A stretch of DNA of 64,000 nucleotides from Citrobacter rodentium NBRC 105723 = DSM 16636 (GCF_021278985.1 NZ_CP082833.1:2976001-3040000); one strand, 5' to 3'; counted from the first letter of the stretch, positions 15,641 to 27,200 are shown. Made by a program: numbers and translations. Notes: a model not told the origin generated them from the sequence alone.

Positions 15641-16855
15641 ATGAAATTACCGATTTATCTCGATTACTCCGCAACCACGCCGGTGGATCCGCGTGTTGCC
15701 GAGAAAATGATGCAGTTCCTGACCCTGGACGGAACCTTTGGTAACCCGGCCTCCCGTTCACACCGTTTCGGCTGGCAGGCGGAAGAGGCGGTGGATATCG
15801 CCCGTAATCAGATTGCCGATCTGGTCGGCGCTGACCCGCGCGAAATCGTTTTTACCTCCGGCGCGACGGAGTCCGATAACCTGGCGATCAAAGGCGCAGC
15901 CAACTTTTATCAGAAAAAAGGCAAGCACATCATCACCAGCAAAACCGAACACAAAGCGGTTCTGGACACCTGCCGTCAGCTGGAGCGCGAAGGGTTCGAA
16001 GTGACTTACCTGGCGCCGCAGAGCAACGGGATTATTGATCTGAAAGAACTTGAAGCGGCGATGCGTGACGACACCATCCTCGTTTCCATTATGCACGTGA
16101 ATAACGAAATCGGCGTGGTGCAGGATATCGCGACCATCGGCGAAATGTGCCGTGCGCGCGGCATCATCTATCACGTTGACGCCACCCAGAGCGTGGGCAA
16201 ACTGCCTATCGATCTGAGCCAGTTGAAAGTGGATCTGATGTCCTTCTCCGGCCACAAAATTTATGGTCCGAAAGGTATCGGCGCGCTGTATGTTCGTCGT
16301 AAACCGCGTATCCGCATTGAAGCGCAGATGCACGGCGGCGGTCACGAGCGCGGTATGCGTTCCGGTACGTTGCCTGTGCATCAGATTGTTGGTATGGGTG
16401 AAGCCTATCGTATCGCCAAAGAAGAGATGGAAACCGAGATGGCGCGCCTGCGCAGTCTGCGTAACCGTCTGTGGAACGGCGTGAAAGATATGGAAGAAGT
16501 GTACCTCAACGGTTCCCTTGAGCAGGGCGCGCCCAACATTCTTAACGTCAGTTTTAACTACGTTGAGGGCGAGTCGCTGATCATGGCGCTGAAAGACCTG
16601 GCGGTCTCTTCCGGTTCTGCCTGTACTTCCGCAAGCCTCGAGCCATCTTACGTGCTGCGCGCGCTGGGGATGACCGACGAGCTGGCGCATAGCTCTATCC
16701 GTTTCTCTTTAGGTCGTTTTACTACCGAAGAAGAAATTGATTACACCATCGATCTGGTTCGTAAATCCATTGGTCGTCTGCGCGACCTTTCTCCGCTGTG
16801 GGAAATGTACAAGCAGGGCGTGGATCTGAACAGCATCGAATGGTCACATCATTAA
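15641..16855 (+). CDS. iscS: IscS, cysteine desulfurase
   Basis: A 404-residue pyridoxal-phosphate enzyme that removes sulphur from cysteine as an enzyme-bound persulphide and passes it to IscU, TusA, ThiI and other acceptors. Hallmarks: N-terminal YLDYSATTPVDPRVAEKM, the cofactor lysine in SFSGHKIYGPKGIG (about residue 206), and the mobile active-site Cys in SSGSACTSASLEP (about 328). Length equals E. coli IscS. ATG 15641 (MKLPIYLDY) is preferred; an in-frame start at 15554 would run through the leader element. It is followed after 25 bases by iscU. Confidence 0.98.
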   Translation: MKLPIYLDYSATTPVDPRVAEKMMQFLTLDGTFGNPASRSHRFGWQAEEAVDIARNQIADLVGADPREIVFTSGATESDNLAIKGAANFYQKKGKHIITSKTEHKAVLDTCRQLEREGFEVTYLAPQSNGIIDLKELEAAMRDDTILVSIMHVNNEIGVVQDIATIGEMCRARGIIYHVDATQSVGKLPIDLSQLKVDLMSFSGHKIYGPKGIGALYVRRKPRIRIEAQMHGGGHERGMRSGTLPVHQIVGMGEAYRIAKEEMETEMARLRSLRNRLWNGVKDMEEVYLNGSLEQGAPNILNVSFNYVEGESLIMALKDLAVSSGSACTSASLEPSYVLRALGMTDELAHSSIRFSLGRFTTEEEIDYTIDLVRKSIGRLRDLSPLWEMYKQGVDLNSIEWSHH

Positions 16856-16880
16856 TCGGTATCGATAAGGAGAATTCAAC

Positions 16881-17267
16881 ATGGCATACAGCGAAAAAGT
16901 CATCGATCATTACGAAAATCCGCGTAACGTGGGTTCTTTTGACAACAGCGACGAGAACGTCGGCAGCGGCATGGTCGGCGCGCCAGCCTGTGGCGACGTG
17001 ATGAAGTTGCAGATTAAAGTCAACAATGAAGGTATTATTGAAGACGCGCGTTTTAAAACGTACGGCTGCGGTTCCGCCATCGCATCCAGCTCCCTGGTCA
17101 CCGAATGGGTGAAAGGCAAGTCGCTGGACGAAGCACAGGCGATCAAAAACACCGATATCGCCGACGAGCTTGAACTGCCGCCAGTGAAAATTCACTGCTC
17201 TATCCTGGCAGAAGACGCGATCAAAGCCGCCATTGCGGACTACAAAAGCAAACGTGAAGCAAAATAA
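16881..17267 (+). CDS. iscU: IscU, Fe-S cluster scaffold
   Basis: A 128-residue scaffold on which IscS-derived sulphur and iron build [2Fe-2S] and [4Fe-4S] clusters. The three ligand cysteines are present (GAPACGD near 37, YGCGSAIASSS near 63, KIHCSIL near 106), as is the LPPVK motif just before the last one, which is the docking site for the chaperone HscA. An AAGGAG site lies 9 bases before ATG. Length is identical to E. coli. Confidence 0.98.
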   Translation: MAYSEKVIDHYENPRNVGSFDNSDENVGSGMVGAPACGDVMKLQIKVNNEGIIEDARFKTYGCGSAIASSSLVTEWVKGKSLDEAQAIKNTDIADELELPPVKIHCSILAEDAIKAAIADYKSKREAK

Positions 17268-17286
17268 AAAGAGTTGAGGTTTTGTT

Positions 17287-17610
17287 ATGTCGATTACACT
17301 TAGCGACAGTGCAGCAGCGCGAGTTAATACCTTCCTGGCCAACCGCGGTAAAGGGTTCGGTCTGCGTCTGGGCGTAAGAACCTCGGGCTGCTCGGGTATG
17401 GCGTATGTACTGGAATTTGTTGATGAACCGGCGGCGGAAGACACCGTGTTTGAAGACAAAGGCGTTAAGGTAGTGGTCGACGGCAAAAGCCTGCAATTTC
17501 TGGACGGTACGCAGTTAGACTTCGTCAAAGAAGGTCTGAACGAAGGGTTTAAGTTCACCAACCCGAACGTCAAAGACGAGTGTGGATGCGGCGAAAGCTT
17601 CCACGTATAA
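17287..17610 (+). CDS. iscA: IscA, A-type Fe-S carrier
   Basis: A 107-residue A-type carrier with the invariant three cysteines: RTSGCSGMAY (about Cys35) and DECGCGESF (about Cys99 and Cys101) near the C-terminus. It receives clusters from IscU and delivers mainly to [4Fe-4S] apoproteins. It follows iscU by 19 bases. The operon is then interrupted by an ERIC element before hscB. Confidence 0.98.
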   Translation: MSITLSDSAAARVNTFLANRGKGFGLRLGVRTSGCSGMAYVLEFVDEPAAEDTVFEDKGVKVVVDGKSLQFLDGTQLDFVKEGLNEGFKFTNPNVKDECGCGESFHV

Positions 17611-17622
17611 CCGCGTTTCTCT

Positions 17623-17749
17623 GTTATACCGATGAATTCGTGTTGCAGAAAGGCGGCAAGCGAGTGACTCCCCGGAAGCTGACTTAAGTCCGTGACCGGG
17701 GGCATAAGCGCAGATAACGCATCTGCAGCGCGAAGCAGGAAGGTATAAC
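17623..17749. repeat. ERIC element (127 bp) between iscA and hscB
   Basis: The unit is exactly 127 bases, the classical ERIC/IRU length, bounded by inverted ends GTTATACC (17623-17630) and GGTATAAC (17742-17749). Internally it carries GGCGGCAAGCGAGTGACTCC and a CCCCGG/CCGGGGG dyad at the centre, matching the ERIC consensus. It lies inside the isc operon, so it is transcribed between iscA and hscB and will form a long hairpin in the mRNA. Confidence 0.95.
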
Positions 17750-17807
17750 CCCACCGCGGTCGCCTGCGCGTGGGGTTTGTTCTGACAGGCTACCCCCTGA
17801 GAATGTT

Positions 17808-18323
17808 ATGGATTACTTCACCCTCTTTGGTTTACCAGCCCGCTATCAGCTCGATACTCAGGCACTGAGCCTGCGTTTTCAGGATCTGCAACGTCAGTAT
17901 CACCCTGATAAATTCGCCAGCGGCACCCAGGCCGAACAGCTTGCCGCCGTACAGCAGTCCGCTACCATCAACCAGGCCTGGCAAACGCTGCGCCATCCCT
18001 TAACGCGCGCGGAATATCTGCTCTCCTTACACAGTTTCGATCTCGCCAGCGAACAGCATACGGTGCGCGATACCGCATTTCTGATGGAACAACTGGAACT
18101 GCGCGAAGAGCTTGACGAGATTGAGCAGGCGAAAGATGAGGCGCGGTTGGACACCTTCCTCAAGCGCGTAAAAGCGATGTTCGACAGCCGCCATCAGCAG
18201 ATGGTTGAACAGCTCGATAACGAGGCGTGGGACGCAGCGGCTGATACCGTGCGTAAACTACGTTTTCTCGATAAACTGCGAAGCAGTGCAGAACAACTCG
18301 AAGAAAAACTGCTCGATTATTAA
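17808..18323 (+). CDS. hscB: HscB, J-domain co-chaperone for Fe-S assembly
   Basis: A 171-residue DnaJ-type co-chaperone. The J domain occupies about residues 1-75 with the essential HPD in QYHPDKF (about residues 32-34); the C-terminal three-helix part binds IscU. It stimulates HscA ATPase and brings IscU to it. Length equals E. coli HscB. The preceding gap includes the ERIC element, so distance from iscA is 197 bases rather than the tight spacing elsewhere in this operon. Confidence 0.98.
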   Translation: MDYFTLFGLPARYQLDTQALSLRFQDLQRQYHPDKFASGTQAEQLAAVQQSATINQAWQTLRHPLTRAEYLLSLHSFDLASEQHTVRDTAFLMEQLELREELDEIEQAKDEARLDTFLKRVKAMFDSRHQQMVEQLDNEAWDAAADTVRKLRFLDKLRSSAEQLEEKLLDY

Positions 18324-18338
18324 TTTTCGGAAGCAATT

Positions 18339-20189
<1,851 letters not shown>

Positions 20190-20190
20190 T

Positions 20191-20526
20191 ATGCCAAAGA
20201 TTGTTATTTTGCCTCATCAGGACCTCTGTCCGGATGGCGCAGTTCTGGAAGCGAACAGTGGTGAAACCATTCTTGACGTTGCCCTGCGTAACGGTATCGA
20301 GATTGAGCACGCCTGCGAAAAATCCTGCGCCTGCACCACCTGTCACTGCATCGTGCGTGAAGGTTTCGATTCTCTGCCGGAAAGCACGGAAGAAGAAGAC
20401 GACATGCTGGATAAAGCCTGGGGACTGGAGCCGGAAAGCCGTCTGGGCTGCCAGGCGCGCGTCACCGACGAAGATTTAGTGGTCGAGATCCCGCGTTATA
20501 CCATCAACCATGCGCGCGAGCATTAA
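20191..20526 (+). CDS. fdx: Ferredoxin, [2Fe-2S] (isc-type)
   Basis: A 111-residue adrenodoxin-type ferredoxin that supplies electrons during cluster assembly. Cluster cysteines are in CEKSCACTTCHC (about residues 42-53) plus a distal Cys in RLGCQARV near 87. Acidic stretches (ESTEEEDDM) fit its docking role. Length matches E. coli Fdx. It starts one base after the hscA stop and is followed by iscX after 11 bases. Confidence 0.98.
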   Translation: MPKIVILPHQDLCPDGAVLEANSGETILDVALRNGIEIEHACEKSCACTTCHCIVREGFDSLPESTEEEDDMLDKAWGLEPESRLGCQARVTDEDLVVEIPRYTINHAREH

Positions 20527-20537
20527 CAGGGGGTTCT

Positions 20538-20738
20538 GTGGGACTGAAGTGGACCGATAGCCGCGAAATCGGCGAAGCGCTGTACGACGCCTATCCCGAT
20601 CTCGATCCGAAGACCGTTCGTTTTACCGATATGCACCGGTGGATCTGCGAATTAGAGGATTTTGACGATGCTCCGGATGCATCCAATGAAAAAATTCTGG
20701 AAGCGATTCTGCTGGTCTGGTTAGATGAAGCAGAGTAG
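20538..20738 (+). CDS. iscX: IscX, Fe-S assembly regulator
   Basis: A 66-residue acidic protein (MGLKWTDSREIGEALYDAYP...) equal in length to E. coli IscX. It binds IscS and iron and tunes desulfurase activity. The start is GTG 20538, with AGGGGG 4-9 bases upstream; no ATG is available upstream in a sensible position. It is the end of the compact isc cluster. Confidence 0.97.
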   Translation: MGLKWTDSREIGEALYDAYPDLDPKTVRFTDMHRWICELEDFDDAPDASNEKILEAILLVWLDEAE

Positions 20739-20746
20739 GTAACATA

Positions 20747-20770
20747 ACGGGCTGCCAGAGGGCGGCCCGT
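20747..20770 (+). terminator. Hairpin between iscX and pepB
   Basis: A 10-bp stem (arms 20747-20756 and 20761-20770, one G-T pair) with an AGAG loop lies 8 bases after iscX. The T-run after it is poor (TTTG counting the stem end), so it may attenuate rather than stop transcription into pepB. Confidence 0.5.
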
Positions 20771-20790
20771 TTGCTAAAAAGGATAAAAAA

Positions 20791-22074
20791 ATGACCGAAG
20801 CGATGAAAGTTACGCTCTCCACTCAGCCCGCCGACGCGCGCTGGGGCGATAAAGCCGCCTGGAGTATTAATAACGACGGCATTTCCCTGCATCTTAACGG
20901 TAAAGACGACCTGAGCCTGATCCAGCGCGCCGCGCGTAAAATTGACGGTCTGGGCATCAGACATGTTCAGTTAGCTGGCGAAGGCTGGGATGTCGATCGA
21001 AGCTGGGCGTTCTGGCAGGGCTACAAAGGGCCGAAAGGCAGCCGCAAGGTGGAGTGGCCGCAACTCGACGATGCGCAGCGCCAGGAGCTGCACAACCGCC
21101 TGACCATTATCGACTGGGTGCGCGACACCATTAACGCTCCGGCGGAAGAGCTGGGGCCGGAACAGCTGGCGCAGCGCGCGGTCGATCTGCTGTGCAGCGT
21201 GGCCTGCGATCACGTCTCTTACCGTATCACTAAGGGCGAAGATCTGCGCGAGCAGAACTATACGGGTTTACATACCGTCGGGCGCGGTTCTGAACGTCCG
21301 CCAGTGCTGCTGGCGCTGGATTACAACCCGACCGGCGATAAAGAGGCGCCGGTTTATGCCTGCCTGGTGGGCAAAGGCATTACCTTTGACTCCGGCGGTT
21401 ATAGCATCAAACAGAGCGCGTTTATGGACTCCATGAAGTCCGATATGGGCGGCGCGGCAATGGTCACCGGCGCGCTGGCGTTTGCGGTAACCCGCGGCCT
21501 GAACAAACGCGTGAAGCTGTTTCTGTGCTGTGCGGATAACCTGATCAGCGGCAACGCCTTCAAGCTGGGCGATATCATCCGTTACCGCAACGGCAAAAAC
21601 GTCGAGGTAATGAACACCGATGCCGAAGGGCGTCTGGTGCTGGCGGATGGTCTGATCGACGCCTGCGCGCAGAAACCGCAGCTGATTATTGACGCCGCCA
21701 CCCTGACCGGCGCGGCGAAAACGGCGCTGGGTAACGACTATCACGCGCTGTTCAGCTTCGATGATCAACTGGCGAATCGTCTGCTGGCGAGCGCGGCGGC
21801 AGAGAACGAGCCGTTCTGGCGTCTGCCGCTGGCGGAGTTCCACCGCAACCAGCTGCCGTCCAATTTTGCCGAGCTGAACAATACCGGCAGCGCGGCGTAT
21901 CCGGCTGGCGCGAGTACGGCCGCGGGCTTCCTGTCGCACTTTGTCGAAAACTACCAGCAGGGCTGGCTGCATATCGACTGCTCGGCAACCTATCGCAAAG
22001 CGCCGGTTGAGCAGTGGTCCGCAGGCGCGACCGGTCTGGGCGTGCGCTCGATTGCGAATCTGCTGACCGCCTAG
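20791..22074 (+). CDS. pepB: PepB, peptidase B (M17 aminopeptidase)
   Basis: A 427-residue cytosolic leucyl-type aminopeptidase of family M17, two-metal dependent. GKGITFDSGGYSIK and the signature NTDAEGRLVLADGL near residue 270-283 carry metal ligands and the bicarbonate-site Arg. It prefers N-terminal acidic residues in E. coli and Salmonella. Length equals E. coli PepB. AAAAAGGATAAAAAA precedes ATG. It follows iscX with a hairpin between. Confidence 0.97.
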   Translation: MTEAMKVTLSTQPADARWGDKAAWSINNDGISLHLNGKDDLSLIQRAARKIDGLGIRHVQLAGEGWDVDRSWAFWQGYKGPKGSRKVEWPQLDDAQRQELHNRLTIIDWVRDTINAPAEELGPEQLAQRAVDLLCSVACDHVSYRITKGEDLREQNYTGLHTVGRGSERPPVLLALDYNPTGDKEAPVYACLVGKGITFDSGGYSIKQSAFMDSMKSDMGGAAMVTGALAFAVTRGLNKRVKLFLCCADNLISGNAFKLGDIIRYRNGKNVEVMNTDAEGRLVLADGLIDACAQKPQLIIDAATLTGAAKTALGNDYHALFSFDDQLANRLLASAAAENEPFWRLPLAEFHRNQLPSNFAELNNTGSAAYPAGASTAAGFLSHFVENYQQGWLHIDCSATYRKAPVEQWSAGATGLGVRSIANLLTA

Positions 22075-22084
22075 AATCTGCTTT

Positions 22085-22152
22085 GTAGGCCGGGTAAGCG
22101 AAGCGCCACCCGGCATTTTGCCTGATGGCGACGCGTTGCGTCTTATCAGGCC
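22085..22152. repeat. BIME between pepB and sseB
   Basis: REP copy 22085-22114 (GTAGGCCGGGTAAGC, variant with CACCCGGC) is followed after 5 bases by an inverted second unit, 22120-22152, of the longer type (GCCTGATGGCGAC...CTTATCAGGCC). The pair fills most of the gap between the pepB stop and sseB. Confidence 0.88.
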
Positions 22153-22178
22153 TGGCTGTCTTACAATCAGTGATAATT

Positions 22179-22955
22179 ATGTCGGAAACGAAGAACGAAT
22201 TAGAAACCCTGCTGGAGAAAGCCGCAACGGAACCCGCGCACCGTCCGGCCTTTTTCCGTACCCTGCTGGAATCGACCGTCTGGGTGCCTGGTACCGCTGC
22301 TGAAGGCGAGACGGTTGTGGAAGACAGCGCGCTGGATCTCCAGCACTGGGAAAAAGAGGACGGCACGTCCGTTATCCCTTTCTTTACTTCCCTGGAAGCG
22401 CTGCAGCAGGCGGTAGAAGGGGAGCAGGCGTTTGTGGTGATGCCGGTGCGCACGCTGTTTGCAATGACGCTCGGCGAGACGCTGTTTCTCAACGCCAAAC
22501 TGCCGACCGGCAAAGAATTTATGCCGCGAGAAATCAGCCTGTTGCTTGGTGAAGAGGGCAATCCGCTCAGTACCCAGGAAGTGCTGGAAGGCGGCGAATC
22601 ACTGATCCTCTCTGAAGTGGCGGAACCGCCCGCGCAGATGATCGACTCGCTTACCACCCTGTTTAAAACCATCAAACCGGTTAAACGCGCCTTTCTTTGC
22701 GCAATAAAAGAGAGCGCCGACGCGGCGCCGAATCTGCTGATTGGCATTGAGGCGGACGGTGATATTGAAGAGATTATTCATGCGGCAGGCAGCGTGGCGA
22801 CCGACACGCTCCCCGGCGATGAGCCGATTGACATCTGCCAGGTGAAAAAAGGCGAGCAGGGCATCAGCCACTTTATTACCGAACATATCGCCCCGTTCTA
22901 TGAACGCCGCTGGGGCGGATTCCTGCGCGACTTTAAACAGAAGCGGATTATCTGA
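22179..22955 (+). CDS. sseB: SseB, enhanced serine sensitivity protein
   Basis: A 258-residue soluble protein equal in length to E. coli SseB, with the same start MSETKNELE and end FKQxRII. Its overexpression in E. coli alters serine sensitivity; its biochemical role is unknown. The name is shared with an unrelated Salmonella type III secretion protein, which this is not. ATG 22179 is preceded by TCAGTGATAATT with no recognisable Shine-Dalgarno sequence, so translation is probably weak or structure-dependent. Not in one operon with pepB as far as the intervening BIME suggests. Confidence 0.95.
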   Translation: MSETKNELETLLEKAATEPAHRPAFFRTLLESTVWVPGTAAEGETVVEDSALDLQHWEKEDGTSVIPFFTSLEALQQAVEGEQAFVVMPVRTLFAMTLGETLFLNAKLPTGKEFMPREISLLLGEEGNPLSTQEVLEGGESLILSEVAEPPAQMIDSLTTLFKTIKPVKRAFLCAIKESADAAPNLLIGIEADGDIEEIIHAAGSVATDTLPGDEPIDICQVKKGEQGISHFITEHIAPFYERRWGGFLRDFKQKRII

Positions 22956-23032
22956 AGAACGGTTTGCGAGACGGCGGAAAGCGCCGGTGCGGATAATACC
23001 TTAAATATTGAATAGTTTCCTGGTTAACTGAT

Positions 23033-23163
23033 TTGACATTCATTCTTTTACAAGGGACTATTCAGACACTATGGTGTGCCTGCGTTGCCATGGCAACACA
23101 GCCTGCTGGAAAGGCCGCGAACCGGACCAGCACAAAAAAACCGCTCAAATGAGCGGTTTTTTT
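23033..23163 (+). ncRNA. Candidate small RNA gene in the sseB-sseA gap
   Basis: A TTGACA box (23033-23038) is followed after 17 bases by GACTAT (23056-23061), a weak -10. A transcript starting near 23068 would contain the perfect palindrome GTTGCCATGGCAAC and end at a strong terminator at 23141-23163, about 95 nucleotides in all. There is no credible open frame. E. coli K-12 has the small RNA gene ryfA in the sseA-sseB interval; from memory alone I cannot say whether this is the same RNA or strand. The call rests on promoter-terminator spacing only. Confidence 0.45.
23134..23163. terminator. Bidirectional intrinsic terminator
   Basis: A 6-bp stem CCGCTC/GAGCGG (23141-23146, 23151-23156), AAAT loop, is flanked by seven A residues on the left and seven T residues on the right, so it can terminate transcription from the sseB side and, on the other strand, from sseA. 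Confidence 0.9.
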
Positions 23164-23191
23164 GTGGCCGAAGCCAGGCAATAATCAGAAT

Positions 23192-24043
23192 TTATTCAGA
23201 CTGTGCCGGTTCGACCGGTAAATCAGCGCGCGCACCCCATTCGCTCCAGGCCCCGTCATACAGTGAAACGTCAGGCACCTCCAGGGTGGCGAGCGCCAGC
23301 ACCACTACCGCGGCGGTCACGCCGGAGCCGCAGCTGGCGATAATGGGTCGATCCAGGCTGACGCCGTGGCGAAAGAAAATGGCATCCAGTTCGTCGGTGG
23401 TTTTCAGCTCGCCGTTCTGCACCAGTTCCGTCCACGGCACGTTCAGCGCGCCGGGTATATGACCGCGGCGCAATCCCGGTCGCGGTTCGTCCATCTCTGC
23501 GTTAAAGCGCGCTGCCGGACGGGCGTCGACGATCTGCGCCGTTTTTTCATGACTGGCTAACAGCACGTCGGTGACGCGTACCACCGCTTCAGGGGTAAAC
23601 GCGGCGTCAAATTCGCCTTCTCTCCGTTCCGCGTCGCCTTCTTCGAGGGGCAGTCCGTCGCGCTGCCAGCCTGCCAGTCCGCCGCCGAGAATCGAGACGT
23701 TTCCAACGCCAAAGGCGCGCAGCATCCACCATGCGCGCGGCGCGGAGAACAGATTTCCTTCGTCATACACAATCAGGTGCTTATCCTGCTGAACGCCCAG
23801 TTCGCGCATGGCGACGGCAAAGGCTTCCGGACGCGGCATCATGTGCGGCAGGGGGGAGGTGTGATCGGAGAGCGCTTCGATATCGAAAAACAGCGCGCCG
23901 GGGATATGCCCTGAGCGATACTCTTGCGCCACGTCGCGATCTTCCTGTCCCGGCGGCGCCATCCGGGCGTCGATAATTTGAATCTGTGGATCGTCAATAT
24001 GCTCGGCAAGCCAGTCAGCGGCAACAAACCAGGCAGTGGACAT
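23192..24043 (-). CDS. sseA: SseA, 3-mercaptopyruvate sulfurtransferase
   Basis: A 283-residue, two-rhodanese-domain enzyme transferring sulphur from 3-mercaptopyruvate to thiophilic acceptors such as cyanide. The inactive N-terminal domain begins WFVAADWLAEHIDDPQIQI; the catalytic loop in the C-terminal domain is SCGSGVTA, the CGSG[V/T]T[A] signature that separates these enzymes from thiosulphate:cyanide rhodaneses. It is cytoplasmic. It is convergent with the sseB side and divergent from yfhM across a 209-base gap. Confidence 0.96.
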   Translation of the reverse strand: MSTAWFVAADWLAEHIDDPQIQIIDARMAPPGQEDRDVAQEYRSGHIPGALFFDIEALSDHTSPLPHMMPRPEAFAVAMRELGVQQDKHLIVYDEGNLFSAPRAWWMLRAFGVGNVSILGGGLAGWQRDGLPLEEGDAERREGEFDAAFTPEAVVRVTDVLLASHEKTAQIVDARPAARFNAEMDEPRPGLRRGHIPGALNVPWTELVQNGELKTTDELDAIFFRHGVSLDRPIIASCGSGVTAAVVVLALATLEVPDVSLYDGAWSEWGARADLPVEPAQSE

Positions 24044-24252
24044 AGGCGTCTCCCTTTTTTGCGTCAGAGAAAATTAAATTTTCGGACCTTTGCCGGGAAG
24101 GGGCAAGTAAAAGAGGCTGATTTATCAGGCGATACCACAGTTCTTAAAGAAATTCAGATATCGCAATGCGTATCATCGCTTACACAAAGAAAAATCTCAC
24201 GCATAATAGCCATTCTACGTTGCTAACGGGCCATGTCGGCCAGGGATGAAAA

Positions 24253-27200
24253 ATGAAACACATACGCGTAGCCGCCTGCATGATGCTGCTGGCGCTGGCA
24301 GGGTGCGACAATAACGATAACCCCACGGCGGCCGTGAAAAGCGATGCGCCAACAGCGCAAACCAAAACTGCATCGCCAACGACGCCCGCCGGAACCGATC
24401 CGGCGCAGCTGCAAAAGCTGGCGCAGAACAGCGCAGGCAAGCCATTAACCCTGCTGGACATTTCCGAAGTACAGCTGGACGGCGCCGCCACGCTGGTGCT
24501 GACCTTTTCCATTCCGTTAGACCCGGAACAGGACTTTGCCCGCATCGTTCACGTGGTGGACAAGAAAAGCGGCAAAGTCGATGGCGCCTGGGAGCTTTCG
24601 CCCAACCTGAAAGAACTGCGTTTACGCCATCTGGAACCTGACCGCAATCTGGTGGTTACGGTGGAGCGCGATCTCAGGGCGCTGAACAAAGCGATCTTTG
24701 AAATCAACTATGAAAAGGCCCTTACCACTCGCGACGTACATCCGAGCGTCGGTTTTGCCAGCCGCGGTTCGCTGCTGCCGGGAAATGTGGTGGAGGGTTT
24801 GCCGGTAATGGCGCTGAACGTTAACAACGTAGACGTTAACTTTTTCCGCGTGAAGCCTGAATCGCTGGCGGCTTTTGTCAGCCAGTGGGAGTACCGCAGT
24901 TCGCTGGCGAACTGGGAATCCGACAATCTGCTGAAGATGGCGGACCTGGTTTATACCGGGCGTTTCGATCTTAATCCGGCGCGAAATACCCGCGAGAAGC
25001 TCCTGCTGCCGCTGCGCGACATTAAACCGCTACAGCAGGCGGGCGTTTATGTGGCGGTCATGACCAAAGCCGGGCAGTACGAATACAGCAACGCCGCGAC
25101 GCTGTTCACCTTAAGCGATATCGGCGTTTCGGCGCACCGCTATCAGAATCGCCTCGATGTCTTTACCCAAAGCCTGGAAAACGGCGCGGCGCAACAGGGT
25201 GTTGACGTCGCGCTGCTGGATGAAAAAGGGCAGACGCTGGCGCAGGCGTCCAGCGACGGCAAAGGCCATGTGCAGCTTGAAAATCACAAAAATGCGGCGC
25301 TGCTGCTGGCGCGCAAAGAGGGGCAAACCACGCTGCTGGATCTCAAACTGCCGGCGCTGGATTTAGCCGAGTTTGATATTGCCGGCGCGCCGGGCTACAG
25401 CAAGCAGTTCTTTATGTTTGGCCCGCGCTACCTGTATCGTCCGGGGGAAACGGTGATCCTCAACGGCCTGCTGCGCGACAGCGACGGCAAAGCGCTGCCC
25501 GATCAACCCGTTAAGCTGGAGGTGGTGAAACCGGACGGCCAGGTGATCCGCACTGCGGTCAGCCAGCCGGAAAACGGTTTATACCGCTTTAACTATCCGC
25601 TGGACAGCGGCGCGCCGACCGGCATGTGGCATATTCGCGCCAATACCGGCGATAACCAGACCCGGATGTGGGATTTCCACGTCGAAGACTTTATGCCGGA
25701 GCGGATGGCGCTGAATCTCAGCGGACAAAAAACGCCGCTGACGCCTTCTGAGGAGGTGAATTTCTCGGTAACCGGCTATTACCTGTACGGCGCGCCGGCC
25801 AATGGCAACGCCTTACAGGGCCAGCTGTTCCTGCGTCCGCTACGCGAAGCGGTGCCTGCGCTGCCGGGCTTCCAGTTTGGCGATATCGCCGAAGAGAACC
25901 TTTCACGCACCCTCGATGAAGTGCAGCTTACGCTTGACGAACAGGGACGCGGCGAAGTCAGCTTTGACAGCCGGTGGCGGGAAGTCCATTCGCCGCTCCA
26001 GGTGGTCTTACAGGCCAGTCTGCTGGAGTCCGGCGGACGTCCGGTGACCCGCCGGGCGGAGCAGGCGATCTGGCCTGCGGATACTCTGCCGGGCATCCGA
26101 CCGCAGTTCGCCGCCAGGGCGGTCTATGACTACCGTACCGACACCACCGTCAACCAGCCGATTGTCGATGAGGACAGCAACGCCACGTTTGACATTGTTT
26201 ATACCGATGCCCAGGGGGCAAAAAAAGCGGTGTCGGGTTTGCAGGTGCGGCTGATTCGCGAACGTCGCGACTACTACTGGGACTGGCTGGAAAATGAAGG
26301 CTGGCAGTCGCGTTTTGATCAAAAAGATCTGGTTGAAGGCGAGCAGACGTTGGATCTGCAGGCGGAAGAAACCGGTAAAGTAACCTTCCCGGTGGAATGG
26401 GGCGCTTACCGTCTGGAGGTGAAAGCGCCGAACGATGCCGTCAGCAGCGTCCGCTTCTGGGCGGGGTACAGCTGGCAGGATAACAGCGACGGCGGCGGCG
26501 CGGTGCGTCCGGATCGCGTGACGCTGAAGCTGGATAAACCCGCCTACCGTCCGGGAGACACCATTAAGCTGCACATTGCCGCACCGGCTGCGGGTAAGGG
26601 CTATGCGATGGTGGAATCCAGCGATGGTCCGCTGTGGTGGCAGGAAATCGACGTTCCGGCGCAGGGGCTGGATCTGTCAATTCCGGTCGATAAATCGTGG
26701 AATCGTCACGATCTGTACCTGAGTACGCTGGTGGTGCGTCCTGGCGATAAATCGCGCTCGGCGACGCCGAAACGCGCCGTGGGCCTCCTGCATCTGCCGA
26801 CAGGCGACGAAAACCGTCGTCTGGAGCTGGCGCTGGAAAGTCCGGCGAAAATGCGTCCGAACCAGCCGCTAACCGTGAAGATTAAGGCTAGCCGCAAAAA
26901 TGGCGCGCTGCCAAAACAGGTCAACGTGCTGGTTTCCGCGGTGGACAGCGGCGTGTTGAATATAACCGACTACCTCACCCCGGATCCGTGGCAGGCGTTC
27001 TTTGGTCAGAAACGCTATGGCGCGGATATTTATGATATTTATGGTCAGGTCATCGAGGGGCAGGGCCGTCTGGCGGCGCTCCGCTTCGGGGGTGACGGCG
27101 ATGAGCTGAAACGCGGCGGCAAACCGCCGGTCAACCACGTCAATATCGTCGCGCAGCAGGCGCAGCCGGTTACGCTCAACGAGCAGGGCGAAGGCACGGT

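Noticed and set aside
15758..16690. 310-codon frame antisense to iscS
   Set aside because: No ribosome site or homology; iscS explains the sequence.
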